Positions 51,891-62,090 of a stretch of 64,000 nt of DNA are shown here, in pieces (position 1 is the stretch's first letter; the number at the start of each line of letters is the position of its first letter). The notes under the pieces are model-generated. The model was not told the DNA's origin. It searched no databases and saw only the letters and a list, made by a program, of their open reading frames with translations. Source of the stretch: Acidobacteriota bacterium (GTDB lineage: Bacteria > Acidobacteriota > Terriglobia > Terriglobales > Acidobacteriaceae); contig JAFDVP010000001.1 of the NCBI GenBank assembly GCA_018268895.1, positions 1,302,001 to 1,366,000 of the forward strand. Direction: 5' to 3'. A program made the translations under genes and the position numbers.

Positions 51891-52661
51891 ATGATTACCG
51901 GTGCGCGTGAAAAAGACCTTATCAGTGCGGCAGATATTCTGCTAGATGCCCGTCGAACGGCCAAACCTATTGCAGATCTACCAAAGGGATTGCAACCGCA
52001 GACCCTGGAAGAGGCTTACTTTGTTCAGGACAGGATGTCGTGGGCATATGAAGATATTGGCGGTTGGAAGATAGGCGCCGCAACGCCAGACGCAACGCCA
52101 AGTTTTGCCCCAATGCCAAAGGCGTGGATAACCTGCAATGGATGCGCGATGGGGGGCGACATGCACCGATACAGAGGCCTTGAGGCTGAAATTGCCTTCC
52201 TGATGGGAGCCGATCTTCCTCCACGGGATAAACCCTACACGCGCGAGGAGGTCGTAGCCGCCATTGCAAGCATGCACCCTGTAATCGAGGTGCTCGAGAC
52301 AGCGTTTCTGGATCTGTCACAGGTCTCAAAGATGAGTGCGACCGCCGATATGGCAGTGCACGGCGGACTGGTGTACGGCGAAGCCGTCCCCAACTGGCAG
52401 AGTATCGACTTCACAAAGGAGAAGGTGACGTTGTCGGTAGACGGGGCAGTGCGAGTCGACAGGACTGGATCCAACACTGCCGGCGACCTGATGCGGCTGC
52501 TGCCTTATCTTGCCAATGAAGGCGCCAGCCGGACCGAAGGCCTCAGGAAGGGTGACTGGATTACGACCGGAAGCTGGACCGGGAACACGCTCGCGACGGC
52601 GGGCTCGGCAGTGGAGGCGCGCTTCTCTACCGCAGGGCTCGCATACCTGCGGTTCGCATAG
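51891..52661 (+). CDS. 2-keto-4-pentenoate hydratase / FAH-family protein (MhpD-like)
   Basis: A 256-residue cytoplasmic protein of the MhpD subgroup of the fumarylacetoacetate hydrolase family. Recognisable are GGWKIGAATP near 57, GLEAEIAFLMGADLPP near 98 with the metal-binding Glu pair, HPVIEVLETAFLD near 130, and the C-terminal GDWITTGSWTGNT near 229. These enzymes hydrate or decarboxylate 2-oxo acids in aromatic meta-cleavage routes; no other such gene is in the window, so its pathway is uncertain. Confidence 0.85.
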   Translation: MITGAREKDLISAADILLDARRTAKPIADLPKGLQPQTLEEAYFVQDRMSWAYEDIGGWKIGAATPDATPSFAPMPKAWITCNGCAMGGDMHRYRGLEAEIAFLMGADLPPRDKPYTREEVVAAIASMHPVIEVLETAFLDLSQVSKMSATADMAVHGGLVYGEAVPNWQSIDFTKEKVTLSVDGAVRVDRTGSNTAGDLMRLLPYLANEGASRTEGLRKGDWITTGSWTGNTLATAGSAVEARFSTAGLAYLRFA

Positions 52662-52703
52662 CCAACCAGTCGAGTAGCGACGTATCAAACACTGTATAGC
52701 CGG

Positions 52704-52729
52704 TAGCTATAGTGCTAGCACCATAGCTA
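52704..52729. promoter_or_regulatory. 26-base palindrome upstream of the ku-ligD operon
   Basis: TAGCTATAGTGCTA-GCACCATAGCTA pairs with itself at 12 of 13 positions, the single mismatch being A52711 with C52722. It lies 137 bases before ku, after the stop of the previous gene. The size suits a dimeric repressor site; an RNA hairpin is the other reading. No regulator gene is adjacent. Confidence 0.5.
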
Positions 52730-52865
52730 TTGTGTTTCCATTTAAGGCCACAAAATGTTGTCTTGAAATAGAGGCATCGTAAGGGTAGGTTGAGGTATCA
52801 GATGGAAAACAGGCGGTTTCCGCCTGAACGATCGACGGATTTCTTCGTCGCACAATGAGGCAGTC

Positions 52866-53804
52866 ATGGCGCGTCCTTACTGGTCCGGTCAGATACAGAT
52901 ATCGCTGGTGTCGTTTGGTGTGAAGCTCTTTGTTGCAACGGAATCGAAGAGCGAGATTCGGTTTCATCAGATCAGCCGGAGCACCGGCGAGCGCGTTAGG
53001 CATCAGAAGGTGCTTGCCAGCTCTCTTGAGGACAATCCCGGCGAAGCGGCAAATCCTGTAGAAAAGGACGAGATCGTCAAAGGCTACGAGTACCGCAAGG
53101 GCGAGTACGTCATCATCGAACCGAAGGAACTCGAGCAGCTTCGTGTGCCGTCGAAACATTCGATCTCAATTACCCAGTTTGTCGGTCTTGATGAGCTTGG
53201 ACCGGAGTACATCGAGAAGCCCTACTTCATCGTTCCGGAAGACGACGTTCAAGCTGAGGCATTCGCCGTCATTCGCACGGCATTAAAGAAGACAAAAAAA
53301 GCTGCAATCGGCAAGATCGCCTTTGGCGGGCGGGAACATGTCTTCGCTATCGCTCCTGCTGAAGACGACGAATTGGGCGGCATGATGGGTTATGCCATGC
53401 GCTACCAGGAAGAGCTGCGTGACCCGGCCGAGTATTTCAAAGACATCAAGAAGGTTGCCGTAAATGCCGATTCGCTGGAACTGGCCATGGAACTGATCAA
53501 GCGCAAGGCGGCACCATTTAACCCATCCGAGTTCAAGGATGGGTACGAGGCCGCGGTTCGAGAGCTGGTAGAGGCGAAGATCAAACATGCGCCAATCCCG
53601 CAGGATGAAACGGTCGCACCGCGACGGGCGCAGGTGGTCAACCTGATGGATGCCTTGCGCAAGAGTGTTGGAGGCGGTGAAACTCCAGTGAAGGCTACTG
53701 CAACAAAGAAACCATCAGCTTCGGCTAAACCGTCTAAACCGGAAGCGGGGATCGCTCTGGTCAAACCGGCCAAGTCTCCTTCAAGTAAACGCAAGTCGGC
53801 ATAG
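52866..53804 (+). CDS. ku: Ku protein for non-homologous end joining
   Basis: A 312-residue bacterial Ku that binds DNA double-strand ends and recruits LigD. It starts MARPYWSGQIQISLVSFGVKLF and carries GYEYRKGEYVIIEPKELE and the core beta-barrel segments. The last 50 residues are rich in Lys, Pro and Ser (KATATKKPSASAKPSKPE), the tail that binds DNA and ligase in other Ku proteins. It is 30 bases upstream of ligD, giving a complete two-component repair system. Confidence 0.96.
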   Translation: MARPYWSGQIQISLVSFGVKLFVATESKSEIRFHQISRSTGERVRHQKVLASSLEDNPGEAANPVEKDEIVKGYEYRKGEYVIIEPKELEQLRVPSKHSISITQFVGLDELGPEYIEKPYFIVPEDDVQAEAFAVIRTALKKTKKAAIGKIAFGGREHVFAIAPAEDDELGGMMGYAMRYQEELRDPAEYFKDIKKVAVNADSLELAMELIKRKAAPFNPSEFKDGYEAAVRELVEAKIKHAPIPQDETVAPRRAQVVNLMDALRKSVGGGETPVKATATKKPSASAKPSKPEAGIALVKPAKSPSSKRKSA

Positions 53805-53834
53805 GGCATTTCTCCATCTACAGAGAGGAATGCG

Positions 53835-56552
53835 ATGGCGGCATCGAAGCGAGCTTCGCCCGGACCGGGCAGAAAGAAAACGGCAAAAGACCCTTCTGCT
53901 AAAACCATTACAGCGGCTGATATAGTCGACGAGCAGTTGGCGCGTTACCGGTCAATGCGCAATTTCAGCATTACCGAAGAACCCAGCGGAGCGGAACGCG
54001 CGCCTTCGAAGGAGCTTCCCTTCTGCGTCCAGAAGCACGCCGCATCGCATCTCCATTATGACTTCCGGCTGGCCTGGAATGGCGTTCTAAAGAGCTGGGC
54101 CATCGCAAAAGGCCCAAGCTACTTTACCGGAGCCAAGCGGCTCGCCGTACAGGTGGAAGACCACCCAATCGAGTATGGCGGCTTTGAAGGCATCATCCCG
54201 AAAGGGCAATATGGCGGGGGCACCGTGATGCTTTGGGACCAGGGGACCTGGGAGCCTCAGGCTGCCTATCCCGATGTGGATGCAGGACTGCGCGATGGAA
54301 ACCTGAAGTTCATCCTGCATGGCACGAAGTTGAAAGGTAAGTGGGCGCTGATTCGGATGGGCGGCAAGTGGGCGAAGGAAAAGAAGCCCAATTGGTTGCT
54401 CATCAAAGAGCATGATGCGTTCGAACAAAGAGAAGACGATATCCCCATTACCGAGTCCGAAGTGAAAAGCGCAGTCACGGGACGCACGATGGAAGAGATC
54501 GCGCGCAATGAAGATCATGTGTGGAACTCAAGTCGAACGAATTCGGGAGCCAAAGCGTGGTCTCGCAAAGAGAGCGCCACCATAGAGGCAGCTACTCATA
54601 TTGACTTGAAACGATGGCTGAAGGGCCTGCCAAAAGAAGGGCAACCGGGCTTTATTTCTCCGCAGCTTGCCACAATGGCAGAGGTGCCGCCGTCAGAGAA
54701 AGGCTGGCTGCATGAACTGAAGCTGGATGGCTACAGAATGCAGGCGCGCAAGGATGGAGAGCGTGTCCAGATATTTACCCGTACCGGCCTCGACTGGACG
54801 AAACGAGTACCAACCATTGCCAAAACAATCGCGAAGCTGCCGGTCGAAAATGCGACGCTCGACGGCGAGCTGGTTGTTGTAGCTCCAAATGGCACAACGA
54901 GCTTTGCGGATCTACAAATGTCCATGCAGGAGGGGTCCGGCGATTCCCTCACCTACTTTGCCTTCGATCTCCTGCACGTCAATGGGTATAACACGCGAGA
55001 ACTTGCGCTGAAAGATCGCAAAGAAATGCTCTCGGAGATACTGCATGGCATCGGCACGCATCAACTTCGGCTGAGTGAACACATCGAAACTGGCGGAGCC
55101 GAGCTACTACGCGAAGCATGCAAGTTACAGGCTGAAGGAATCGTATCGAAGCGCGGGGCAGCAAAGTATCAACCGGGCCGCACAACCGATTGGATCAAGA
55201 CAAAGTGCCTTCACGAGCAGGAGTTTGTTGTAGGCGGATATACGCTCCCTGCAAATGGTATTTACGGTGTCGGTGCGCTTCTGCTTGGCTACTTCGAAGG
55301 AGATAGCCTGATCTATGCCGGACGCACCGGAACCGGATTTACGCAAAAGACACATCAGATTTTGAGAGACAGGCTGGAGAGTCTCGCTCAAACGAAAAGC
55401 CCCTTTGCAGCCTTGTCTGCGGAAGCGCGCAAAGGCGCACGTTGGACTGCGCCTGAGTTGGTGGTGCAGGTGCGCTTTGCAACGTGGACAGCGGACAACC
55501 TGGTTCGACAGGCAGCGTTTCTTGGCATTCGCGAAGACAAAGGTGCAAATGAAGTCATACGCGAAGAACCAGATCAGTCGATTGGGCCACGACGCCACGC
55601 TTCTAAGCCGCGGAACCCTGCCAAATCGCAAGGGCAAACTTCTGCGACGAAGTCTTCTCCGAGAACCCAAACCAGCAATTCCGGCGAACACGCTCCTGTA
55701 AGGCTCACACATCCCGATAAGGTGCTGGACACAAGCTCAGGCATGACAAAGCAGATGCTTGCCGACTACTACTGGAACATTGCAAAGTCGCTTCTGCCAC
55801 AGATTGCCGGCAGACCTGTCAGCCTCGTTCGCTGTCCCGATGGAATAGGTAAGCCATCGTTCTTTCAAAAACACCTGAGTGCAGCACTTCCGAAGAACAT
55901 CACAGGCGTCGATGTCCCAAATAGAAAGACGGGAGTAGTTGAACGTTACATCCAAGTGGACACACCTGAAGCGCTCGCTGGCCTTGCACAGCTTAGCGTC
56001 CTCGAATTTCACCCCTGGGGATCGAAGAGTGATGATCTGGAGCACCCGGATCGTCTGATCTTCGACCTTGACCCCGATGAAGACCTGGAGTGGCGTGAAG
56101 TTGCAAACGCGGCGGAAGAGATACGAATCCGGCTGAAGGACCTGGGGCTGGAAAGTTTTGTAAAGACGACTGGCGGTAAGGGATTACACGTTGTCGCTCC
56201 TATTGGAGCAACGCATACGTGGCCCGAAGTCAAGGAATTCGCCCGCAGCCTTGCAGCGCTCATAGAAAAAACTGCCCCACATCGCTATTTGACGAAGATG
56301 ACGAAGTCCGCTCGCAAAGGAAAGATTTACCTGGACTTCCTGCGCAATGAGCGCGAAGCGACGTCGGTAGCAGCTTATTCGCCACGTGCACGCCCTGAAG
56401 CAGCTGTATCGATGCCGTTGAGCTGGGCTGAACTGAAGCAATCGGAAGTAAGGCCAGTCTTTCGTGTCGTCGACTTCAAAGAATGGAAGACTCGTCTATC
56501 GAAAGACCCCTGGAAAGAGATGAACCAGATCAAGCAGTCATTGCGCATTTGA
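53835..56552 (+). CDS. ligD: Multifunctional ATP-dependent DNA ligase D
   Basis: A 905-residue three-domain enzyme in the order phosphoesterase-ligase-polymerase, as in Pseudomonas rather than the polymerase-first mycobacterial order. The 3'-phosphoesterase domain (about 45-200) has KHAASHLHYDFRLAW and VEDHPIEYGGFEG. The ligase domain (about 255-570) has the nucleotidyl Lys296 in ELKLDGYRM and EGIVSKR. A Ser/Lys/Thr-rich linker leads to the primase-like polymerase (about 620-905) with IFDLDPDEDLEW and TTGGKGLHVVAPIG. All catalytic motifs look intact. It trims, fills and seals ends held by Ku. Confidence 0.96.
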   Translation: MAASKRASPGPGRKKTAKDPSAKTITAADIVDEQLARYRSMRNFSITEEPSGAERAPSKELPFCVQKHAASHLHYDFRLAWNGVLKSWAIAKGPSYFTGAKRLAVQVEDHPIEYGGFEGIIPKGQYGGGTVMLWDQGTWEPQAAYPDVDAGLRDGNLKFILHGTKLKGKWALIRMGGKWAKEKKPNWLLIKEHDAFEQREDDIPITESEVKSAVTGRTMEEIARNEDHVWNSSRTNSGAKAWSRKESATIEAATHIDLKRWLKGLPKEGQPGFISPQLATMAEVPPSEKGWLHELKLDGYRMQARKDGERVQIFTRTGLDWTKRVPTIAKTIAKLPVENATLDGELVVVAPNGTTSFADLQMSMQEGSGDSLTYFAFDLLHVNGYNTRELALKDRKEMLSEILHGIGTHQLRLSEHIETGGAELLREACKLQAEGIVSKRGAAKYQPGRTTDWIKTKCLHEQEFVVGGYTLPANGIYGVGALLLGYFEGDSLIYAGRTGTGFTQKTHQILRDRLESLAQTKSPFAALSAEARKGARWTAPELVVQVRFATWTADNLVRQAAFLGIREDKGANEVIREEPDQSIGPRRHASKPRNPAKSQGQTSATKSSPRTQTSNSGEHAPVRLTHPDKVLDTSSGMTKQMLADYYWNIAKSLLPQIAGRPVSLVRCPDGIGKPSFFQKHLSAALPKNITGVDVPNRKTGVVERYIQVDTPEALAGLAQLSVLEFHPWGSKSDDLEHPDRLIFDLDPDEDLEWREVANAAEEIRIRLKDLGLESFVKTTGGKGLHVVAPIGATHTWPEVKEFARSLAALIEKTAPHRYLTKMTKSARKGKIYLDFLRNEREATSVAAYSPRARPEAAVSMPLSWAELKQSEVRPVFRVVDFKEWKTRLSKDPWKEMNQIKQSLRI

Positions 56553-56555
56553 CTC

Positions 56556-57431
56556 TCACCATAGGCTTGCTGGTGATTCGATATTCATGACGAGACACTT
56601 GGCAGCGCCACCAGCTTTCACAAACTCTGTGAGGCTGACTTTAACAACACAGAAACCAGCTGTCTCCAGGGAATGAACCAATTCTCTGCTGGCGCCATTC
56701 ACAATGATTGCGCGGTCAATATTGATTGCATTACATGCGAAATCAAACGCATCGCGCTCTGCTACTACGATGCGCTTTTCTTCTGGATAAGCTGCTTCAA
56801 TATGCGCGATCGAAGTAGCATCGAACGCTCCGGGGTAGTACATAACATAGTTCCCCGCCAGAGGAGAAAAGCAGGTATCAAGGTGATAGAAACGCGGGTC
56901 GATAAGGTGAAGCGGGACGACTTCAATGTCCCATGCCCGCGCAAGATATTGGTGGCTCTCATAAGATGTCCGTGGACCATAGCCTGCCCAAAGTCGCGAC
57001 CCATCGGCTGAAAAGAGCGCATCGCCTTCGCCTTCGAAGAACATTCCTGCAGGAAGCTCGACGACCTTGTAACCTGCTTTGTGAAACCAACGACTGAAGT
57101 ATTGCTCCTCAGCGCGGCGTTCAGGATGGAAGAACCGGCTCGGAACGGCCGTGCCCGCGTGCACAAGACCCGCATTGGCAGTGAAGACCATGTCTGGCGA
57201 GCCTACTCTGGGGTCGATCAGTTCGATGTCAGCCAACGCCGAGAGAGTGTTATGGAGATGTTGCCATTGCTCGTTAGCCAGCGCGCGAGATGAGGCATGC
57301 AGATTGCCGTTCATCCACGGGTTGATCACGTATGCCACGTCATAGAGCTTTGGCGGGCACATAAGATACGCAGGACGAAACACCTGCGCCGGGCGAACGA
57401 TGTCGGCACACTCAACTGACTGGGTGTTCAT
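56556..57431 (-). CDS. Amidinotransferase-superfamily hydrolase (DDAH/arginine deiminase-like)
   Basis: A 291-residue guanidine-modifying enzyme fold. The expected catalytic residues are visible: Glu in FFEGEGDALFS, His in YHLDTCFSPL and Cys279 in GAAKCLVMN; an early DMVFTANAGLV motif also fits. Candidate reactions are hydrolysis of dimethylarginine or arginine to citrulline, or a related peptidyl-guanidine. It converges on ligD with three bases between stops. No arginine-catabolism genes are near, so the substrate is open. Confidence 0.83.
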   Translation of the reverse strand: MNTQSVECADIVRPAQVFRPAYLMCPPKLYDVAYVINPWMNGNLHASSRALANEQWQHLHNTLSALADIELIDPRVGSPDMVFTANAGLVHAGTAVPSRFFHPERRAEEQYFSRWFHKAGYKVVELPAGMFFEGEGDALFSADGSRLWAGYGPRTSYESHQYLARAWDIEVVPLHLIDPRFYHLDTCFSPLAGNYVMYYPGAFDATSIAHIEAAYPEEKRIVVAERDAFDFACNAINIDRAIIVNGASRELVHSLETAGFCVVKVSLTEFVKAGGAAKCLVMNIESPASLW

Positions 57432-57553
57432 GCGAGCAACCTCTCCTCACTACGGTAGGAGATCGCAAAAACCAGCGTCAATACTAATGATTATGCAGTG
57501 TCAAGCGAATAAAGATGCAGGCGGCAATCTGGAGTTGCCGCCTGCACGTATAG

Positions 57554-60500
57554 CTACTGGCTCGCTGTAACCCGCTGCGATTCAACTGCGGCCGCATCGT
57601 CATCGCAGCCATCTGGACGTTGACGCGGGCGCGAGCTTAGCTTGACCAGGATACCTTTCACAACGACGTAAAGAACCGGGATGAAGAAGAGGTTCAGTAC
57701 GGTGGAAAGTATCATGCCGCCAACGATCGCGGTTCCAACGGAGTGACGGCCGAGCGCACCTGCTCCAGAGGCGAAGTAGAGCGGAAGTACGCCCAGGATG
57801 AACGCAATCGAAGTCATCAGAATAGGACGGAGGCGAAGTTCAGCCGCGATAATCGCAGCGTCAACAACCGACTTGCCATGCTCTATTTGTTGCTCAGCAA
57901 ACTCAACGATAAGAATTGAGTTCTTTGCAGAGAGCCCGATAAGCATCACAAGCCCGATTTGTACGTAAACATCATCGACCAGCCCTCGGGCCGATACAAG
58001 ACCCAAGGCACCGAGGACGGCCATTGGCACCGCCAACAGAATAATGAACGGAAGAACGAAGCTTTCGTACTGCGCCGAAAGGGTGAGATAGACCACCAGA
58101 AGGCCGAGCCCGAAGATAATGATCGCCTTGCCGGCGGACTCAACCTCCTCCAATGCCAGTCCCGTCCAGGAGTACATCATCCCCTGAATTTTGTTCTTCT
58201 CAAACAGCTCCTGCATCTTCTCAAGTCCCTGCCCTGAGCTGAGCCCAGGGGCTGCCGCGCCGTCGATCTCAGCCGAGCGGAAGATGTTGTAGTGATAAAT
58301 CACCTGCGGCCCCGATGTTTCTTTGATCGAGACCAGGTTGTCGAGTGGGATCATCTGACCGCTGTTCGAACGGACATAGAACTGGCGCAAGTCGCGAGAG
58401 GTCTTCCGGAAGTTTTGGTCGGCCTGAACGTAGACGCGATAGGAACGGTTATTGAAATCGAAGTCATTGACGTAGCTCGATCCCATGTATGTTCCCAGAG
58501 CAGACGTAATCTGCGCGAGAGGAACACCGATGGCCTTGGCCTTTTCACGATCAATCGTTACAAAAACCTGTGGATCGTTCGAGGTATACGGCGTGTAAAG
58601 CCCAACGAGACCAGACTTCGGATCGCGACTTTGCGCGACGATGTTGTGAGCGACGCGGTCGATGTCACCAAATGAGTTTCGTCCCTGGTCCTGCAGCATG
58701 AACTGGAAGCCGCCGACCGAACCGATACCCTGAATAGCAGGCGGCTCGAACGCTGCCACAATGCCTCCTGGAACCTGGAACAGCTTGGGAGCGATTTCCG
58801 CAACGATGTCGTGCGCAGTATGGCCTTTGCCTTTCTTCATGCGTTCATCGATAGGCTTGAGGGGAGCGAAGATGATGCCTGAGTTCGGTGAGCTTCCGCC
58901 AGTCAGGGAGAAGCCCATGACCGAAAAGGTTCCGAAGACATCGTCGTTCTGCCGGATAATTGCTGAAGCTCGATCCGCAACCTCGGCCGTGTAAGCAAGA
59001 GAAGCGCCCGGGGGCGTTTGAACGATATTGATGAAGTAATTCTGATCTTCCGTGGGGACAAACGCCGTAGGAACGTGCGTGTACATATACACCGTCGCCG
59101 CCAATCCAGCAACGAAGAGAATGAGCATAATGGCACGAAGCTTTACGACGTGGGTGACCAGGTAGGCATACCCCTTGATGACCCGCTGAAGGCCCTTCTC
59201 GAACAGACCGAGGAGACCACCATGCTCCCTCTCGGGCCTAAGCAGAATAGCTGCGAGCGCAGGAGAAAGGGTTAGTGCGTTGAAGGCCGAGATGGCGATC
59301 GAGAAAGCGATCGTCAACGAAAACTGCTTGTACAGAATGCCTGTTGTTCCGGGGAAGAAGCTTACCGGAATAAACACTGAGATCAACACAAGCGAAGTTG
59401 CGATAACCGCGCTGGTGACCTCAGCCATGGCCCTTGAGGTGGCGCGATGGCTATCGCAATGTTCTTCTGCAATGTGACGCTGAACGTTCTCAATGACCAC
59501 GATGGCATCGTCAACCACCAGTCCCGTGGCCAGGGTGATACCAAACATGGTGAGAGAGTTGATCGAGAACCCGAATAGCTTGATGAATGCGAATGTGCCG
59601 ATCAGCGAGACAGGAATTGTAACTGCCGGGATGATCGTCGCTCGCCAATCCTGCAGAAAGAGGAAGATGACGATGATGACGATAACGATCGCTTCAAAGA
59701 TTGTGTGAACGACTTCATTAATGGAGTCGCCGACGACCGTCGTGGTATCGAAGGCGACCACATACTCAAGCCCAGGGGGAAACGACTTCGCAAGATTCGC
59801 AAGTGCAGCTTTGCACTCACGATCGACTTCAAGGGCGTTCGCATTCGACAACTGCTGCACGCCTAAACCGACAGCTTCGCCGCCTGAGAATTTCAGATCG
59901 GTATCGTAGTTTTCAGCGCCTACCTCAGCCCGCCCAACGTCCTTGAGCAGAACAAGACCGCCATTATTTGGAGCATTCTTAAGAATGATGTTTTCGAACT
60001 CTTTTGGGTCGGACAGACGCCCGACGACGCGTACGGCCATCTGAAAGACCTGAGAGCTATCTGCGGGAGGCCTGCCGAGCTGGCCTGCGGCAACTTCCAC
60101 ATTTTGCTCGGACAGGGCGTTCGTAACATCGAGTGCCGTAAGTCCACGAGCAGCGAGCCTGGCTGGATCCAGCCATATGCGCATCGCATATTTACGCTCG
60201 CCGAAGATCAGAACATCGCCCACACCGGGAACGCGCTTCAGCGCGTCCTTAACATAGACATCGAGGTAGTTGGAGATGAAGGCCTGCGAATAGCGTGCAT
60301 CACGGGAAAAGAATCCGGCGGCAAAGACGAAGTTGCTGTTTGCCTTCGTAATGGTGATGCCCGTCGCATTGACTGCGGCGGGCAGACGCCCCTGGGCTGA
60401 AGCGACGCGGTTCTGCACATCGACTGCGGCGATCGAAAGATCATAGCCAGTACGAAACGTAATGGTGATGGCAGACGTGCCGTCGTTTGAGCTGGTCGAG

Positions 60501-60736
60501 CTCATATACCGCATACCCTCGACACCATTGATGGCCGTCTCAAGCGGAATCGTCACCGCGGATTCAACGATCTGTGAGTTTGCGCCGATGTAGTTGCTGG
60601 TAACAACAACCTGCGGCGGGGCCAACTGCGGGTAAAGCGAGATGGGAAGGCTCGGAATAACGACCGCACCGGCCAGCACGATAAGCAGTGCGCAGACCGT
60701 GGCGAAGATCGGGCGTCGAATGAAAAAATCTACCAA
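57554..60736 (-). CDS. RND multidrug efflux permease, HAE1 family
   Basis: A 1060-residue proton-driven inner-membrane pump of the AcrB/MexB type with 12 helices and two large periplasmic loops. It begins MVDFFIRRPIFATVCALLIV; the proton-relay aspartates are in GLVVDDAIVVIENV (equivalent to AcrB Asp407-Asp408), and the partner Lys is in GLSAKNSILIVEFA. The C-terminal tail is short. It is transcribed 100 bases after its adaptor. No TolC-like outer-membrane gene is adjacent, so it must use one encoded elsewhere. Confidence 0.96.
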   Translation of the reverse strand: MVDFFIRRPIFATVCALLIVLAGAVVIPSLPISLYPQLAPPQVVVTSNYIGANSQIVESAVTIPLETAINGVEGMRYMSSTSSNDGTSAITITFRTGYDLSIAAVDVQNRVASAQGRLPAAVNATGITITKANSNFVFAAGFFSRDARYSQAFISNYLDVYVKDALKRVPGVGDVLIFGERKYAMRIWLDPARLAARGLTALDVTNALSEQNVEVAAGQLGRPPADSSQVFQMAVRVVGRLSDPKEFENIILKNAPNNGGLVLLKDVGRAEVGAENYDTDLKFSGGEAVGLGVQQLSNANALEVDRECKAALANLAKSFPPGLEYVVAFDTTTVVGDSINEVVHTIFEAIVIVIIVIFLFLQDWRATIIPAVTIPVSLIGTFAFIKLFGFSINSLTMFGITLATGLVVDDAIVVIENVQRHIAEEHCDSHRATSRAMAEVTSAVIATSLVLISVFIPVSFFPGTTGILYKQFSLTIAFSIAISAFNALTLSPALAAILLRPEREHGGLLGLFEKGLQRVIKGYAYLVTHVVKLRAIMLILFVAGLAATVYMYTHVPTAFVPTEDQNYFINIVQTPPGASLAYTAEVADRASAIIRQNDDVFGTFSVMGFSLTGGSSPNSGIIFAPLKPIDERMKKGKGHTAHDIVAEIAPKLFQVPGGIVAAFEPPAIQGIGSVGGFQFMLQDQGRNSFGDIDRVAHNIVAQSRDPKSGLVGLYTPYTSNDPQVFVTIDREKAKAIGVPLAQITSALGTYMGSSYVNDFDFNNRSYRVYVQADQNFRKTSRDLRQFYVRSNSGQMIPLDNLVSIKETSGPQVIYHYNIFRSAEIDGAAAPGLSSGQGLEKMQELFEKNKIQGMMYSWTGLALEEVESAGKAIIIFGLGLLVVYLTLSAQYESFVLPFIILLAVPMAVLGALGLVSARGLVDDVYVQIGLVMLIGLSAKNSILIVEFAEQQIEHGKSVVDAAIIAAELRLRPILMTSIAFILGVLPLYFASGAGALGRHSVGTAIVGGMILSTVLNLFFIPVLYVVVKGILVKLSSRPRQRPDGCDDDAAAVESQRVTASQ

Positions 60737-60836
60737 GATGAACCTCTAACCGGCGCGCTGGCTCCGGGGTCGTGCAACAGTCTCAATCAGCTCAAAGACA
60801 TCACGGTTGATCGAGAAAACTGAATCATGCTCACTG

Positions 60837-61925
60837 TTAGCCCATAGGCTGAACAGGAACGCCTTCCTGCAGGAACTGGAGTCCCGAAACAATCACTTTG
60901 TCTCCGGGATTCAACCCCTGCAATACGGGGTAAGAATTGCCAACCGTTTCACCAAGCGTTACAGGGACCTGGTGGGCTGAATACTTTCCTTCCTTCTGGG
61001 CCGCAACAAAAACGAATGGCTGCCCGCCAATGCGCGTCACTGCAAGAACAGGCACAACCGGAGCAGGATTGGTGTTCCATGTAACCCGCGCTTTGACCAA
61101 CTGCTCCGTACGGAGCTTCGCCCCCCGCGGAATGGGTGCCTTCGCAAGGATGCTCTGCAATCCGTTGTCAACCTGCGGCGAAAGGAAGTTGATTGTCGAT
61201 TTCGCTACTGTGTTGCCGTCGCTATCGATGATCTCTACAGGCAATCCTGTACGAATCTGGGATGCCCGATCGGTTGGCACATAGATGTAGGCTTCAAGAT
61301 CCACATTTTCGTCCACCGTCGTCAGTACTGTGCTCGACGAGACATAATCACCAAGGTGAACGGGGATATCCCCGACGATACCTGAGAACGGCGCCCTAAT
61401 CTGGAAGTAGGCAAGCTGCTGTTTTTGCGTGTCGGTCAACGCGGCATTGGCTTCATAGTCTGCCTTGGAGTTCTCAAAGGCCTGGGTCGCCTGATCGAAA
61501 GCGTCCCGTGAGACGACACCCGCCTCGAACAGCTTGCGCTGCCGCTCTACCTGAATCTTGTTGTAGTCATAGAGCGCCTTCTTCTGCGCCTGCGTTCCTT
61601 GCTGAGACTGCACAGCCGCTGCCTGCTTGAGAGGGTCGATCTGCATCAGCAGTTGCCCAGCTTTCACGACATCCCCTGATTTCACTAGAATCCGGGTGAT
61701 ATTGCCGTCAACTTGCGGCTGCATCGTGGCCGACCGTCGCCCCTTAATTGTCGAGACATACGTATCCGCGCTGGCAACCGGCGACAGCGTCACCTCAGAC
61801 ACCTTCACTGGCATGGCCTGCGGAGCAGCGGCAGGTGCAGCCTGATGGTTGCAGCCAGCAATCAATACAACAGAAACAGCACAGGCAATCGCCGGCAGTC
61901 CTTTAAGAACAACGTTGGATTTCAT
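60837..61925 (-). CDS. RND periplasmic adaptor (membrane fusion protein), lipoprotein
   Basis: A 362-residue AcrA/MexA-like protein. The lipoprotein signal ends VVLIAGC, giving lipidated Cys25. A barrel-sandwich lipoyl segment (VDGNITRILVKSGDVVKAGQ and APFSGIVGDIPVHLGDYV) brackets an alpha-helical hairpin (about 105-165), followed by beta-barrel and membrane-proximal domains. First gene of the pump operon. An Ala/Pro-rich spacer follows the lipidated Cys. Confidence 0.93.
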   Translation of the reverse strand: MKSNVVLKGLPAIACAVSVVLIAGCNHQAAPAAAPQAMPVKVSEVTLSPVASADTYVSTIKGRRSATMQPQVDGNITRILVKSGDVVKAGQLLMQIDPLKQAAAVQSQQGTQAQKKALYDYNKIQVERQRKLFEAGVVSRDAFDQATQAFENSKADYEANAALTDTQKQQLAYFQIRAPFSGIVGDIPVHLGDYVSSSTVLTTVDENVDLEAYIYVPTDRASQIRTGLPVEIIDSDGNTVAKSTINFLSPQVDNGLQSILAKAPIPRGAKLRTEQLVKARVTWNTNPAPVVPVLAVTRIGGQPFVFVAAQKEGKYSAHQVPVTLGETVGNSYPVLQGLNPGDKVIVSGLQFLQEGVPVQPMG

Positions 61926-62090
61926 CTAAGGAACATCTCCTTCAAACTGTACAACCTGTTAGCTGTCTCTGAGAGGATTGGACGAGAACACGCAGCACAG
62001 GATTCTCGAAATTATTCAGGAACACAACTTCTAAACGTGGGTTCGGCTTTTAGATGCTCTCTTTTGGGGAACAGGTTCTCAAAATGTTGC

